In this document: one piece after another, positions 1 through 9,073 of the stretch
How positions within the stretch are numbered: the first letter of the stretch is position 1
Layout: every line of letters starts with the position of its first letter
Made by a program: the position numbers and the translations under genes
Notes under the pieces: model-generated
The model's input: the letters and a program-made list of their open reading frames with translations, nothing else
What the model was told of the DNA's origin: nothing
The model's database searches: none
NCBI RefSeq assembly: GCF_005405925.1
Contig: NZ_BJHV01000001.1
Span: 930,001-994,000, forward strand
Direction: 5' to 3'
Source: Streptomyces antimycoticus
GTDB taxonomy: Bacteria; Actinomycetota; Actinomycetes; Streptomycetales; Streptomycetaceae
DNA length: 64,000 nt

Positions 1-177
1 CAGGACAAGTGCGTCGCTTCCGGCCAGTGTGTGGTCGCCGCGATGGAGGTCTTCGACCAGCGCGACGAGGACGGCATCGTCGTGCTGCTCACCCCCGAGC
101 CCCCGGCCGAGCAGGCCGAGGACGTCCGGCACGCCGCGGCGGTGTGCCCGGCCCTGGCCATCGAGATCCAGGACTGA
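1..177 (+). CDS. Ferredoxin, C-terminal part (gene begins before the window)
   Basis: The first 58 codons read in frame from base 1 to a TGA at 175-177. Cysteines lie at residues 4 and 10 of the visible part, and a Cys-Pro lies at 49-50. This is the CxxxxxC...CP spacing of the small 3Fe-4S or 4Fe-4S ferredoxins that feed electrons to cytochrome P450s. Such proteins are 60-70 residues long, so only a few N-terminal residues are missing. The next gene, an SDR dehydrogenase, starts 117 bases downstream on the same strand. A P450 may lie just outside the window, but that is inference. Confidence 0.85.
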   Translation, partial: QDKCVASGQCVVAAMEVFDQRDEDGIVVLLTPEPPAEQAEDVRHAAAVCPALAIEIQD

Positions 178-294
178 CGACCGCGCTCGGGCACCCGTGA
201 TGTCGCGGCGGAGGCGGGCCCACCCGCCTCCGCCGACCATGCGGAAGAACACCCACGGTCAGCGCGGCACGGATCGCCGCGCGGAAAGGAACAC

Positions 295-1059
295 GTGAGC
301 AGCACCGGACTCGAGGGTCATGGCGTCATCGTCACCGGGGCGGGATCGGGAATCGGCCGGGCCACCGCCCTGGCGCTCGCCCGGGAGGGGGCGCGGGTGC
401 TGGTCGCGGATCTCGACCGGGACGGCGCCGAAAAAGTCGTCGCGGCCATAGGCACACAAGGGGGCACGGCCCGGGCCGTCGTCGGCGACCTGGGCGACCA
501 GCGGGTGGTGGACGAGGTCGTCGCCACGGCCGTGGAGGAGTTCGGCGGCCTGGACGTGCTGGTCAACAACGCCGGCATCATGGACCGCTTCTCGGCGGTC
601 GCGGACACCGACGACGCCGAATGGGACCGTGTGCTGCGGGTCAATCTGACGGCCCCGTTCATGCTCACCCGGGCCGCGCTGCCGCACATGCTGGCGGCGG
701 GCCGGGGCTCGATCGTCTTCACCGCCTCGGAGGCGTCGCTGCGCGGCAGTACGGCCGGTGCCGCCTACACCGCCGCCAAGCACGGTGTGGTGGGCCTGGT
801 GAAGTCCCTCGCGGTGATGTACCGGGACCAGGGGATCCGGGCCAACGCGATCGCCCCCGGCGGCACCGCCACCGCCATCCGGGTCGACGCCCGGCCGGGA
901 GCGCATGGTCCGGCCGTCATCGGAGCCCATGCCGCGACCGTCGGCAGGATCGCCACGGCCGAGGAGCAGGCCGCCGCCATTCTCTTCCTCGCCTCCGAGG
1001 CCGCGAGCAACGTCAACGGTGTCATCCTGCCCGTCGACAATGGCTGGTCGGCCGTCTGA
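295..1059 (+). CDS. Short-chain dehydrogenase/reductase (SDR)
   Basis: A 254-residue NAD(P)-dependent oxidoreductase of the classical SDR family. The dinucleotide-binding TGxxxGxG motif is at residues 14-21, NNAG at 91-94, the structural Asn at 117, and the catalytic Ser145, Tyr158 and Lys162 have the normal 13- and 4-residue spacing. An acidic residue (Asp39) at the end of the second strand favours NAD(H). The GTG start at 295 is chosen for the purine-rich GGAAAGGA at 283-290. The substrate cannot be read from the sequence. The upstream ferredoxin suggests a catabolic or secondary-metabolic oxidation module. Confidence 0.9.
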   Translation: MSSTGLEGHGVIVTGAGSGIGRATALALAREGARVLVADLDRDGAEKVVAAIGTQGGTARAVVGDLGDQRVVDEVVATAVEEFGGLDVLVNNAGIMDRFSAVADTDDAEWDRVLRVNLTAPFMLTRAALPHMLAAGRGSIVFTASEASLRGSTAGAAYTAAKHGVVGLVKSLAVMYRDQGIRANAIAPGGTATAIRVDARPGAHGPAVIGAHAATVGRIATAEEQAAAILFLASEAASNVNGVILPVDNGWSAV

Positions 1060-1083
1060 CGCGGTGGCGAACCGGTCACGCGG

Positions 1084-1689
1084 TCATTCGCCACGCCAGA
1101 CGTTGTCGAAGGCCGCTTCCTCGATGGCCCGCCGCTGCCGTTCGGCTTCCAGCTCCATCACGGCGTCGTTGACGGCGGCGAGCACGGTCACGGCCGCGTC
1201 GCCGACCGCGCCCGCGGCGTCTCCCTCGGGCTGCTCGCGGACCCCGATGGCCGCCGCGAGGGACGCGAGGACGGGCTCGTCCGACGCCCAGCGGTCCATC
1301 GCGTGGCGGCGGGCGGCCGAGTCCACCGGCACCGCCTCACCGGCGCGGAGCGGCAACCAGCCGTGGCGTCGCCGGGTGATCTGTCCCGCGGCCGCCAGTG
1401 CGTCCAGATAGGCCGGGGACAGACCGCGGCCTCTGCGCCACAGCCAATCGCCCACCGGCTCGTACGGCGGTCGGCCGACGAACGAGGACGCGGCCTCGTC
1501 CAGCAGGCGATCTCCGGTCGGTGGGCACAGGCCCGGCACGATGCGGTCGTCCTCGATCCGGAGGGCTTCGGCGTCGAGGAGGTCGATCAGCTCGGCTCCC
1601 GCGAGCGCGAGCGACAGATCGCCCCGCTCCAGAGGGCGCATGGGCGCCACGTCCAGGGTGACGATCAACAGGTCCCGCGGTGTGGTCAT
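1084..1689 (-). CDS. GPP34 family phosphoprotein (GOLPH3-like)
   Basis: A 201-residue protein starting MTTPRDLLIVTLDV. It has the GPP34 pattern: an N-terminal segment with a hydrophobic helix (LALAGAELIDLL), a central RRRGRGL/YLDALAAAG region, and a C-terminal helix rich in Ala, Glu and Arg. Eukaryotic GOLPH3 binds phosphatidylinositol-4-phosphate. Actinomycete versions are small cytosolic proteins of unknown role, often beside regulators. The ATG at 1687-1689 overlaps the TGA of the upstream LuxR-type gene (ATGA), so translational coupling is likely and this start is preferred over one 30 bases upstream. Confidence 0.8.
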   Translation of the reverse strand: MTTPRDLLIVTLDVAPMRPLERGDLSLALAGAELIDLLDAEALRIEDDRIVPGLCPPTGDRLLDEAASSFVGRPPYEPVGDWLWRRGRGLSPAYLDALAAAGQITRRRHGWLPLRAGEAVPVDSAARRHAMDRWASDEPVLASLAAAIGVREQPEGDAAGAVGDAAVTVLAAVNDAVMELEAERQRRAIEEAAFDNVWRGE

Positions 1690-2327
1690 GAAACGCTCCG
1701 CTCGCCGTCCCTCAGCCACGATACGTCGCGAGCGCGGGGCTTGTCCGCCGACGTGGCCCGCGGTGTCCGTACTGTCACCGGCGGCTCAGGATCCGGTCGC
1801 CCCCCACGTATGGGCCAGCACGCCGCCTCGCCACGCGAGGTGACCCCCAGCTTCTCCAGGATGTTCGCCACATGGAACTTCACCGTCGACTCGCTGATGC
1901 GCAGCTCCTGGGCGATCTGCCGGTTGCGCCGCCCGCGGGCCAGCTCCTCCAGCACCTCCAGCTCGCGCGCCCCCAGCACGTACAGCGGATCCTTGCGGAC
2001 CGGCTGCGGCGGGCCCAGCGGCACGGTGGCCGTCACCATGGTGCCCCACTCCGGGACCGCGTCCACCTCCAGCCGTCCGCCCAGCACGGCCTGCCGGCTT
2101 CCCTCGGCGCGCGCCGAGGGGGCGAGGGCGGCCATCTCGACGGTGGTGATGGCGGATCCGGGGTCGCCGGGCGGGTGCCCATGGGTCTTGAACGGAGAAT
2201 GCGGGCAGTTGCCGGAGAGCTCGGCCAGCGCCCGGTGCGGAATCGCCTCGGAGAGGGCGTCGGACAGGCGCGGCAGGATCTCGCCCAGGGGCGCCCGGAT
2301 CACATCGACTGCGGCCGTGAGGTCCAT
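1686..2327 (-). CDS. LuxR-type HTH regulator, apparently internally shortened
   Basis: A 213-residue protein. Residues about 110-170 form a typical LuxR/FixJ helix-turn-helix (LGARELEVLEELARGRRNRQ, then ISESTVKFHVANILEKLG). Just before it lies GGRLEVDAVPEWGTMVTATV, which resembles the last glycine-rich strand of a histidine-kinase-type ATPase domain. The first 50 residues look like the start of a GAF-like sensor region. Known relatives with this layout are much longer, so the protein may have lost its middle; this is inference from memory of the family. It is coupled to the GPP34 gene by an ATGA overlap and divergent from the oxidoreductase at 2482. Confidence 0.75.
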   Translation of the reverse strand: MDLTAAVDVIRAPLGEILPRLSDALSEAIPHRALAELSGNCPHSPFKTHGHPPGDPGSAITTVEMAALAPSARAEGSRQAVLGGRLEVDAVPEWGTMVTATVPLGPPQPVRKDPLYVLGARELEVLEELARGRRNRQIAQELRISESTVKFHVANILEKLGVTSRGEAACWPIRGGRPDPEPPVTVRTPRATSADKPRARDVSWLRDGERSVS

Positions 2328-2359
2328 GTCCGTCAGCGTAAGGGGCCTTCTTCGCGGCT

Positions 2360-2405
2360 CCGGCCGTTCCTTCGGCCGGGTGGAACTGGCCGAAGGAACG
2401 GCCGG
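2360..2405. promoter_or_regulatory. Long perfect inverted repeat in a divergent promoter region
   Basis: The 17-base arm CGGCCGTTCCTTCGGCC at 2361-2377 is matched exactly by its reverse complement at 2388-2404, around a 10-base loop; one more C-G pair extends it to 2360/2405. It lies between the divergent LuxR-type and oxidoreductase genes, 33 bases from the LuxR start and 77 from the other. It has no T-run and no gene ends nearby, so an operator or an mRNA hairpin is more likely than a terminator. Confidence 0.6.
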
Positions 2406-2481
2406 GAAGGGGCATGTCCCGGCCGAGGATGGCGTTGTGGGTACAAACGCCCTCTTGACGGGGCTGACGGGAGTGAGAGCT

Positions 2482-3390
2482 ATGAAGGCGATCGTCTACG
2501 AGGAGTACGGCGGCCCCGAGGTGCTGCGGCTGAAGGAGACGGAGGAGCCCCATCCGGGTCCCGGGCAGGTGCGGCTGAAGGTCATGGCCGCCGCCGTGAA
2601 CCCGATCGACTACAAGATCCGCCGCGGCTGGATGCCGCAGATGGGCCCGGCCGCGTTCCCCGCGATCCCCGGCACGGAGGCGGCCGGGGTCGTCGACGAG
2701 GTCGGCGAGGGGGTCACCGGTTGGTCGGTGGGCGACGAGGTGCTGGGCTGGACGGACACCGGCGCTTACGCCCCGTACGCCCTGGCCACCGATGTCGCCC
2801 CCAAGCCGGCCGGGCTCGACTGGGAGACGGCCGCCGCGCTGCCCGTGGCCACCGAGACCTCGGCACGCGTCCTGGACCTCCTGCGGCTCGCGGAGGGCGA
2901 GACGCTGCTGCTGCACGGGGCCGCCGGTGCGGTCGGCGGGGTCGGCGTCCAGCTCGCGGTGGCCCGGGGCGCCACCGTCATCGGCACCGCCTCCCCCGCC
3001 ACCCACGACTATCTGCGCTCACTCGGCGCGATCCCCGTGGCGTACGGCGAGGGTCTGGCCGAGCGGGTGCGCGCCGTGGCCCCGAACGGTGTCGACGCCG
3101 TCTACGACGCGGCCGGCCAGGGCGCCCTGCCCGTCTCGATCGAGCTGCGGGGCGGCACGACCGACCGCATCGTCACCATCGCCGACCCCGCGGCCGCCGA
3201 TCTCGGTGTCACCTTCTCCGGAGGCGGCGGCAATCGCCCCCTGGAGGCCATCGCCGACTACGCCCGGCTCGCCGCGGAGGGCGGGCTGCGGCTGCCCGTC
3301 GTGCGGAGCTTCCCGCTCGCGGGCGCCGCCGAGGCGCATGAGCAGAGCGAGACCGGCCACAGTCGCGGCAAGCTCGTTCTGCGGCCCTGA
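2482..3390 (+). CDS. Zinc-type alcohol dehydrogenase-like NADP-dependent oxidoreductase (quinone reductase group)
   Basis: A 302-residue medium-chain dehydrogenase/reductase without the zinc cysteines, as in quinone oxidoreductases. The N-terminal GroES-like half carries KIRRGW and PGTEAAGVVDEVG. The Rossmann half has LLLHGAAGAVGGVGVQLA at about residues 135-152, the NADPH-binding AAGxVG signature. The C-terminus (SRGKLVL) is characteristic of the family. It probably reduces quinones or enones with NADPH in the cytosol. The ATG at 2482 follows a GAGTGAGAG purine stretch. The neighbouring LuxR-type regulator is divergent and could control it. Confidence 0.9.
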   Translation: MKAIVYEEYGGPEVLRLKETEEPHPGPGQVRLKVMAAAVNPIDYKIRRGWMPQMGPAAFPAIPGTEAAGVVDEVGEGVTGWSVGDEVLGWTDTGAYAPYALATDVAPKPAGLDWETAAALPVATETSARVLDLLRLAEGETLLLHGAAGAVGGVGVQLAVARGATVIGTASPATHDYLRSLGAIPVAYGEGLAERVRAVAPNGVDAVYDAAGQGALPVSIELRGGTTDRIVTIADPAAADLGVTFSGGGGNRPLEAIADYARLAAEGGLRLPVVRSFPLAGAAEAHEQSETGHSRGKLVLRP

Positions 3391-3406
3391 TGGGCGCTGC
3401 CCGGGT

Positions 3407-3572
3407 CTAAGCGGCCTCGGGGAAGAGAGGCACGCCCCCGCGCCCCCCGGCACGGCACCTCGCCGCGTTGTCGCAGCACCCGAGTACGCCCAGTACGAGG
3501 GCACTGCTCTGCCTTGCGATGCACCGCGCCGGACGACGCGGAAACGCACCCCACTTCCCCGAGGCCGCTTAG
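3407..3572. mobile_element. 166-bp element with 19-bp terminal inverted repeats (MITE-like, or bidirectional terminator)
   Basis: CTAAGCGGCCTCGGGGAAG at 3407-3425 is repeated exactly in reverse complement at 3554-3572. The 128 bases between contain nested imperfect hairpins, such as CCGCGTTGTCG against CGGACGACGCGG. The right end supplies the TAA stop codon of the GH76 gene, and the left end lies 16 bases after the stop of the oxidoreductase gene. No transposase is encoded, so it would have to be non-autonomous. The alternative is a very large transcription-ending structure for two convergent genes. Confidence 0.5.
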
Positions 3573-5035
3573 GGGGCCGCGTTCATCAGGTCGAGTGCGC
3601 TGTGCTGCCGCGCCGCGTCGGTCTTGTCCAGCGGTCCTGACCACCGCAGTCCGTACTGGTCCAGGGCGTTGCGGTCGGCGGCGTAGGCGCGGTCCGCCTG
3701 TCGTTTGAGATACGCCGTGAAGGGGTGGTCGGGCAGGGCCGCGTCCAGCTTGGCCAGCCCCCGCACATGGGCGCCCTTGAACGACGGGCCGTCGGCACCG
3801 CAGTCGCCGGTCTCGCAGGGGTCCTTGAGGATGCCGTCGGCCGTGTTGAGCTGGGACGACGTGGTGGCGGCGGTGCCGATGCGGCGGGCCGTGTCCAGCA
3901 CGGCACCGTCGCCGGTGGCCTTGTACAGCTCGGTGAGGCCGCCGAGCAGAACGCCCTGGTTGTAGGACCAGACCGGTTGGCCGTTGTTCTTGCAACTGCC
4001 AAGGTCGATGCCGTCGTTGACCAGGTTCGAGCCGTTCACCATGCCGGTGCCCTGGAACCAGGACCACTCCGCCTTCGCCCGCTGGAGATAGGCGGTGTCG
4101 CCGGGGATCCGGTTGTGCAGGGCGGCGTTCAGCTGGAGGTAGAGGGAGTTGGCGATGGCGTTCTTGTAGGTCTTCGCGGTGCTCCACCACACGCCGCCGC
4201 CACAGGTGGAGTCCCAGTAGGAGGCCATGTAGTCGGCGTCGGCGCGGGCGGTGGCGAGATAGCGGGAGTCCCCGGTGAGGTCGTAGGCCGCCACCCAGGC
4301 CAGGCCCCACCAGCCGGTGTCGTCGATGTAGTCGTTGCGGAACTGCCCGCCCTGCGCACCGAGGTTGAGGTCGTAGGTGCGGGCGATGGCGTATTCATAG
4401 CTGTGCATGCCCGTGACGCGGATGTTGTCGATGACGGCCGTCAGGGCGTTGGCCGAGTTCCACCAGCCGGTGGTGGAGAACAGCCCGGTCCCGTACGAGT
4501 AGAACGCCATCTGCGCGGTGGCGGCGGCCGTGCGGCGGTCCCACGCGTTCCAGGTCGTACGGGCCCAGGGCGTACAGGCGATGTCGGGGCGGTCACCGGC
4601 CTTGCCGCAGGCCCGCAGCGCACCGACGCCATGGGCGCCCCAGTCGTCCACGTTGTACATGAGGGTGCGCCAGCCCCGCTGTCCGGACGGGATGGCGGTG
4701 TTACCGAGGCGGCTGCCCGAGGACCAGCTCCGGCCGCCGTCGAACGAGCGGTCCAGCCACACCTCGTCACCGGGGCTGCCGCTGTCGATGGAGGCCCAGC
4801 CCATCGCGTCGGCGTCGTCGAAGTGCAGGGCGATGGAGCGGGAGAAGAGGGTGGTGGTGACGGGGGTGCGGCTCTGCGGGGCGAGCGCCGGGTCACGGGC
4901 GTCGCAGTAGGTGTTGCAGATGGTGGCGGACGGCGCCGCCTGGGCCGTGGCCGGGAGGAATTGCGGGGCCAGCAGGGCGAGTGCTCCGGTGGCGAGGGCG
5001 GCCAGGCGGGTGCGCAGCGGTCTGGTGCGTCTCAT
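3569..5035 (-). CDS. Secreted glycoside hydrolase family 76 (alpha-1,6-mannanase-like)
   Basis: A 488-residue protein with a Sec signal peptide ([24 protein letters not shown]... then ATAQAAP, cleavage near residue 33). The GH76 signature [10 protein letters not shown] holds the adjacent catalytic aspartates Asp238 and Asp239, with [13 protein letters not shown] and an HVRG/Cys-rich segment further on. Family members cut alpha-1,6-mannan backbones of yeast and fungal walls. An N-terminal extension of about 130 residues precedes the (alpha/alpha)6 barrel. It lies 18 bases after the GH64 gene on the same strand, with a GGCAGGAGG ribosome site, so the two form an operon for attack on fungal wall polymers. 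Confidence 0.88.
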   Translation of the reverse strand: MRRTRPLRTRLAALATGALALLAPQFLPATAQAAPSATICNTYCDARDPALAPQSRTPVTTTLFSRSIALHFDDADAMGWASIDSGSPGDEVWLDRSFDGGRSWSSGSRLGNTAIPSGQRGWRTLMYNVDDWGAHGVGALRACGKAGDRPDIACTPWARTTWNAWDRRTAAATAQMAFYSYGTGLFSTTGWWNSANALTAVIDNIRVTGMHSYEYAIARTYDLNLGAQGGQFRNDYIDDTGWWGLAWVAAYDLTGDSRYLATARADADYMASYWDSTCGGGVWWSTAKTYKNAIANSLYLQLNAALHNRIPGDTAYLQRAKAEWSWFQGTGMVNGSNLVNDGIDLGSCKNNGQPVWSYNQGVLLGGLTELYKATGDGAVLDTARRIGTAATTSSQLNTADGILKDPCETGDCGADGPSFKGAHVRGLAKLDAALPDHPFTAYLKRQADRAYAADRNALDQYGLRWSGPLDKTDAARQHSALDLMNAAP

Positions 5036-5053
5036 GCCGTGCCTCCTGCCGGT

Positions 5054-6262
5054 CTAGTTGAAGGGGTCCAGGGTGATGGACGCCTGCTGCGGATTGCCGT
5101 CATGGACAAGCGACTCGTGCTGGCCGACGTCGTCGAAGGCGAAGGCGTACGCCTTGCCGTCGGCCATCTGGGCGTGGATCGCCCGGGCGTAGTGGTTGGT
5201 CACGGCGTCGGTGTAGAACCCGGCGTCACTGGTGTCGGGCTGGTTGGAGTTGGTGAGCAGGGTCGTGCGGTTGTAGCCGGCGCACAGGGTCCGCGAAATC
5301 GGGCCGCGCACCTGGTCGTTGGGTGCGTCCAGGCGCTTGTAGCAACCGAAGACGGAGTCGGAGTCCGGCTTCTGGAAGCTGGTGACCACGGCTCCGGCGC
5401 CGTCGGTGAAGTTCATGACGTCGCCGGAGACCCGCCCGAAGTACTTGGTGTTCGGCCGGTCGGCGAAGGGCGTGACCGTCAGGGTGGAGCTGGTGTACTT
5501 CTGCCACACCCGGTTGATGTAGTTGTCCATCGTGTTGGCGGGCAGCCCGCCCGCCTCGATGCCGTGCCCGGGCGCGAGGGCCCGCAGGAGGGTGCCGTCC
5601 GGGCGGGTCTGGATGAGGCCCGCCCAGCCGCCGGGCTGGGCGCGCAGTGCGTTGAAGACGCCGTTGTAGCCACCGGGCTTGAGGTGGCCGGCGCTCTTCA
5701 CGCCGCCGTCGGCGCCCTGCACGCCCACCGCGTACGGCGCGGAGAACATGTCGACCTGGGTGCTGTTGATGTAAAGGCCGGAGTCGTCGAGGGTGAACTC
5801 GCTCCAGTTGAACAGGATGTTCCTGTTGGGATCGGAGGGGTTCTGCACGGCGGGCTGCACCAGGCCGCCGGTGGTGAGCCGGAAGTCCAGCTTCTGGCCG
5901 TAGGAGAAGTAGACCCGGCCGGAGAGCTTCGGGATGCGGATCGTCAGCGCCTGGCCGCCCGCCGGACCGGCGATCGACGCGTCGGGGGCCGGGGTCGGCG
6001 GGTTGCCACCGGCCGGCCAGGGGTGGAAGGTCCCGGAGGCGTCGGCCCAGCCCTGCTGGCCGGTCGAGAGCAGGGTGCCGATCGTATAGACGTAGATCTG
6101 GTCGCCGCGCCCGGAGTTGTTGGTGAACTTCAGCGGGATCGTGCTGGGCACGGCCGTCCGGGCGGACGCCTCGGGGGCCAGCGCGGTCATGCCCAGGGCG
6201 AGCAGCAGGGCTGATGCCCAGCAGGGCAGGGTCCGGAATCGGGTGGAGACGCGTCTGGACAT
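5054..6262 (-). CDS. Secreted glycoside hydrolase family 64 (beta-1,3-glucanase)
   Basis: A 402-residue secreted protein. The signal peptide spans about residues 1-34 (hydrophobic ALLLALGMTALA, AxA-type cleavage near EASARTA). The GH64 fold is recognised from PLKFTNNSGRGDQIYVYTIG near the N-terminus, the central WSEFTLDDSGLYINSTQVD, and the C-terminal AFDDVGQHESLVHDGNPQQ. Family enzymes release laminaripentaose from beta-1,3-glucan and have a thaumatin-like domain. It is the first gene of the GH64-GH76 operon. A DasR-like palindrome lies about 100 bases upstream. Confidence 0.9.
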   Translation of the reverse strand: MSRRVSTRFRTLPCWASALLLALGMTALAPEASARTAVPSTIPLKFTNNSGRGDQIYVYTIGTLLSTGQQGWADASGTFHPWPAGGNPPTPAPDASIAGPAGGQALTIRIPKLSGRVYFSYGQKLDFRLTTGGLVQPAVQNPSDPNRNILFNWSEFTLDDSGLYINSTQVDMFSAPYAVGVQGADGGVKSAGHLKPGGYNGVFNALRAQPGGWAGLIQTRPDGTLLRALAPGHGIEAGGLPANTMDNYINRVWQKYTSSTLTVTPFADRPNTKYFGRVSGDVMNFTDGAGAVVTSFQKPDSDSVFGCYKRLDAPNDQVRGPISRTLCAGYNRTTLLTNSNQPDTSDAGFYTDAVTNHYARAIHAQMADGKAYAFAFDDVGQHESLVHDGNPQQASITLDPFN

Positions 6263-6358
6263 ACATCACCTCTCGCGCGGCTGGACGGCCGCGTCAGCGG
6301 GGGGAATGGGGGCTCATGGTGCTGAGGGGTGCGGGGTCATCATGGCAGTGAACATGAC

Positions 6359-6374
6359 ACTGGTCTAGACATAC
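6359..6374. promoter_or_regulatory. DasR-like operator (dre) candidate upstream of the GH64-GH76 operon
   Basis: ACTGGTCTAGACATAC matches the left half and centre of the DasR responsive element (ACTGGTCTAGACCAGT type), differing only in the right outer half. DasR is the Streptomyces GntR-family repressor of chitin and N-acetylglucosamine genes. The site is 97-112 bases upstream of the GH64 start, a reasonable promoter distance. The match is partial, so binding is inferred. Confidence 0.4.
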
Positions 6375-6499
6375 TCATGTACATACCGACATCACGATCG
6401 ACATCAGCGCATAGGAGGTCGCCGGCCCGGCCGCACTGCACCAACCTGGACATTCGGGCGTAAAATCGGCATCGTCCGCACTAGGAGCGGAGGCATCAC

Positions 6500-6673
6500 A
6501 TGACCGAGCCAGCCCCCTCCCACACCGAACGCAAACGGGAAACCGGCCACCCGGACGTGCCGTGGACGACCCCCTCACAGGCCGAGGGCGAGCGCGACGA
6601 CGAGCCGGACACCGGCCACCCCGATGTACAGAGGACGACTCCTTCACAGGCCGAAGGGGAACGGTGGGATTAG
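6500..6673 (+). CDS. Small repeat peptide (57 residues), unknown function
   Basis: ATG at 6500 follows a strong ribosome site (AGGAGCGGAGG, 6483-6493). The 57-residue product is very hydrophilic and contains two copies of a unit of about 18 residues, TGHPDV-xx-TTPSQAEGER, spaced 23 codons apart. The matching DNA is also duplicated, with mainly synonymous differences, which points to selection on the protein. There is no signal peptide, membrane segment or cysteine. It precedes the TetR-family gene by about 120 bases on the same strand. I do not recognise a function. Confidence 0.6.
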   Translation: MTEPAPSHTERKRETGHPDVPWTTPSQAEGERDDEPDTGHPDVQRTTPSQAEGERWD

Positions 6674-6792
6674 CCACCACCCCTCTCGGCGCCCGGGCCC
6701 GCCTGCCGGTCATGTCCCACCGGTCGGCGGGCCCAGCCGTGCGGGCAGGCGGAGCGGTCATGGGCCGCGGCTATCCTGACCGGGGAGGCGAG

Positions 6793-7443
6793 ATGGCACG
6801 CGCGACACAGACCGCCGGGACGAGCGGCACCGACCGACCGGCACCACGCCACCACGGCAACCGGCACGGGCGCAGCGAGCAGGCCCGGCTGGCGGTGCTG
6901 AACGCGGCGGACGATCTGCTGGCCGAGAAGGGTTTCGCGGGCGTCACCATGGAGGGGATCGCCACCCGGGCCGGGGTCGCCAAGCAGACGATCTACCGCT
7001 GGTGGAGCACCAAGACCGATGTCCTCATGGACGCCTTCCTCCAGGATGTGGCCGAGGACCTGCCCGTGCGCGACCGCGGTGATCTCGCCCTGGACCTGCG
7101 CAGCTATCTGGGCGACCTGGCCGGGTTCCTCAGCGCGTCCGACGCCGGCGCGGTCTTCAAGGCCCTGGTCGCGCAGGCGCAGCACGATCCGGCGTTCGCC
7201 CGGGACTTCCGGTCCCGGTACCTCGACGACCAGCGCCGCCGCGACCGCCTCCCGCTGGAACGGGCCATGGAGCGCGGGGAGTTGCCGCCCGGCCTGGACC
7301 TGACCGCCGAGACCGACCAGCTCACCGGCCCCCTCTACTACCGGGTACTGGTGACCGACGAGCCCGTGGGCCAGGAGTTCACCGACCGGCTCGTGGACGC
7401 CTTCCTCCACCGCCACGGACTGACGGCACCGACGAACGACTGA
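6793..7443 (+). CDS. TetR/AcrR family transcriptional regulator
   Basis: A 216-residue regulator. The N-terminal helix-turn-helix lies at about residues 30-75 (LLAEKGFAGVTMEGIATRAG, then VAKQTIYRWWSTK). The C-terminal ligand domain begins VLMDAFLQDVAEDL and carries a TetR_C-type dimerisation region. The ATG at 6793 is preceded by GGGGAGGCG at a good distance; earlier in-frame starts (6562, 6760) lie inside or just after the small repeat-peptide gene and are less likely. The target is unknown. It is convergent with the decayed MdcB/transporter remnants. Confidence 0.85.
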   Translation: MARATQTAGTSGTDRPAPRHHGNRHGRSEQARLAVLNAADDLLAEKGFAGVTMEGIATRAGVAKQTIYRWWSTKTDVLMDAFLQDVAEDLPVRDRGDLALDLRSYLGDLAGFLSASDAGAVFKALVAQAQHDPAFARDFRSRYLDDQRRRDRLPLERAMERGELPPGLDLTAETDQLTGPLYYRVLVTDEPVGQEFTDRLVDAFLHRHGLTAPTND

Positions 7444-7471
7444 CCCCGGGAAAACAACCGCCCGGACGGAG

Positions 7472-8275
7472 TCACCGCACGGGCGGGGCCGTGACCGCCG
7501 GCGCCGGGAGACCCTCCACCGCGAGACCGTCCAGGAACAGGGCCCCCGCGAGCAGCGCGGCGCTTCCGCGCGGCGCGATGCCCAGCTCACGCAGGTCCGC
7601 GTCCAGCACGGCCAGGGCGGCGGCTCCCTCGGGCGTTGCGGCGCCACCCGCATCGAGCACCGTACGCGCCCCCTCCTTGACCCGTCGGAGGCCCGGCGGG
7701 CCCGCCCGGTACAGCGGGCCGGTGTCCTGGAGGGTGCTCATCACGGTGAGCAGCGCGTCCAGGCGCGCCTGGCTCTCGGTGGTCCCCGCCGCACGCGCCC
7801 GGTACAAGGCGTCCAGGGCGCCGCGCACATGGGGAAACGCGGCCCGTGCCTCACCGCGCACCCCCGGTGCCCCATAGGTGGCAGAGACCTGCGAGCCCGG
7901 TGAGGGCCGACGCGGTGCGCCGCGGTCGGGGTGGTCCGCGATCCGCTTGGCGGTGGCGGTCACCTCACCGGGCCCGGCACCGGGCCGCAGCGCCGCGGCC
8001 GCCACCAGCAGGCCCATCACCCACAGCGCGCCATGGTGAAGGGGTCCGGTGGCCGCTCCGCCACCGGCCCGCGCCATCGTCCACTCGGCGCAGCGGCCGA
8101 TGGCGCCCAGCTCCTCGCGCAGCGCCCGGGACGGCTCCCCGGGACGGCGGGCGGCGGCGGCCATGGCCGCGAACCCGGGCGCCAGCGCCTTGGCCGACCA
8201 GCGCAGTGCGAGCAGATCCGCACCGGTGGCGTGGGCCTGCAGATCGCGGGTGTCGGCGAGGCCCGGGTCGAGCTG
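7472..8275 (-). pseudogene. Triphosphoribosyl-dephospho-CoA synthase (MdcB/CitG family), N-terminus lost
   Basis: The last 265 residues of the frame match this family: DPGLADTRDLQAHATG, GPLHHGALWVMGLLVAAA (the HxGA region), SATYGAPGVRGEA, and the C-terminal RAGPPGLRRVKEGA...GSAALLAGALFLD. MdcB makes the prosthetic-group precursor of malonate decarboxylase. The normal N-terminus and start are missing. The frame instead continues upstream into a sugar-transporter-type MFS sequence, so two unrelated genes have been joined by a deletion. No malonate decarboxylase subunits are present. Probably non-functional, although the catalytic part reads open. Confidence 0.65.
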
Positions 8276-8358
8276 CTGCCCGCCACCGCACCGGCCCCCG
8301 CGACCCCGTCCGACCGCCACCACGCCCTGGCCGCGTTGTTCCGCGACGGCCCCGGAGG

Positions 8359-9066
<708 letters not shown>

Positions 9067-9073
9067 GGCGGGG

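Noticed and set aside
3725..6214. An 829-residue open frame on the plus strand over the GH76 and GH64 genes
   Set aside because: Both minus-strand genes have signal peptides, catalytic motifs and ribosome sites; the long plus frame is only the antisense of G/C-biased codons.
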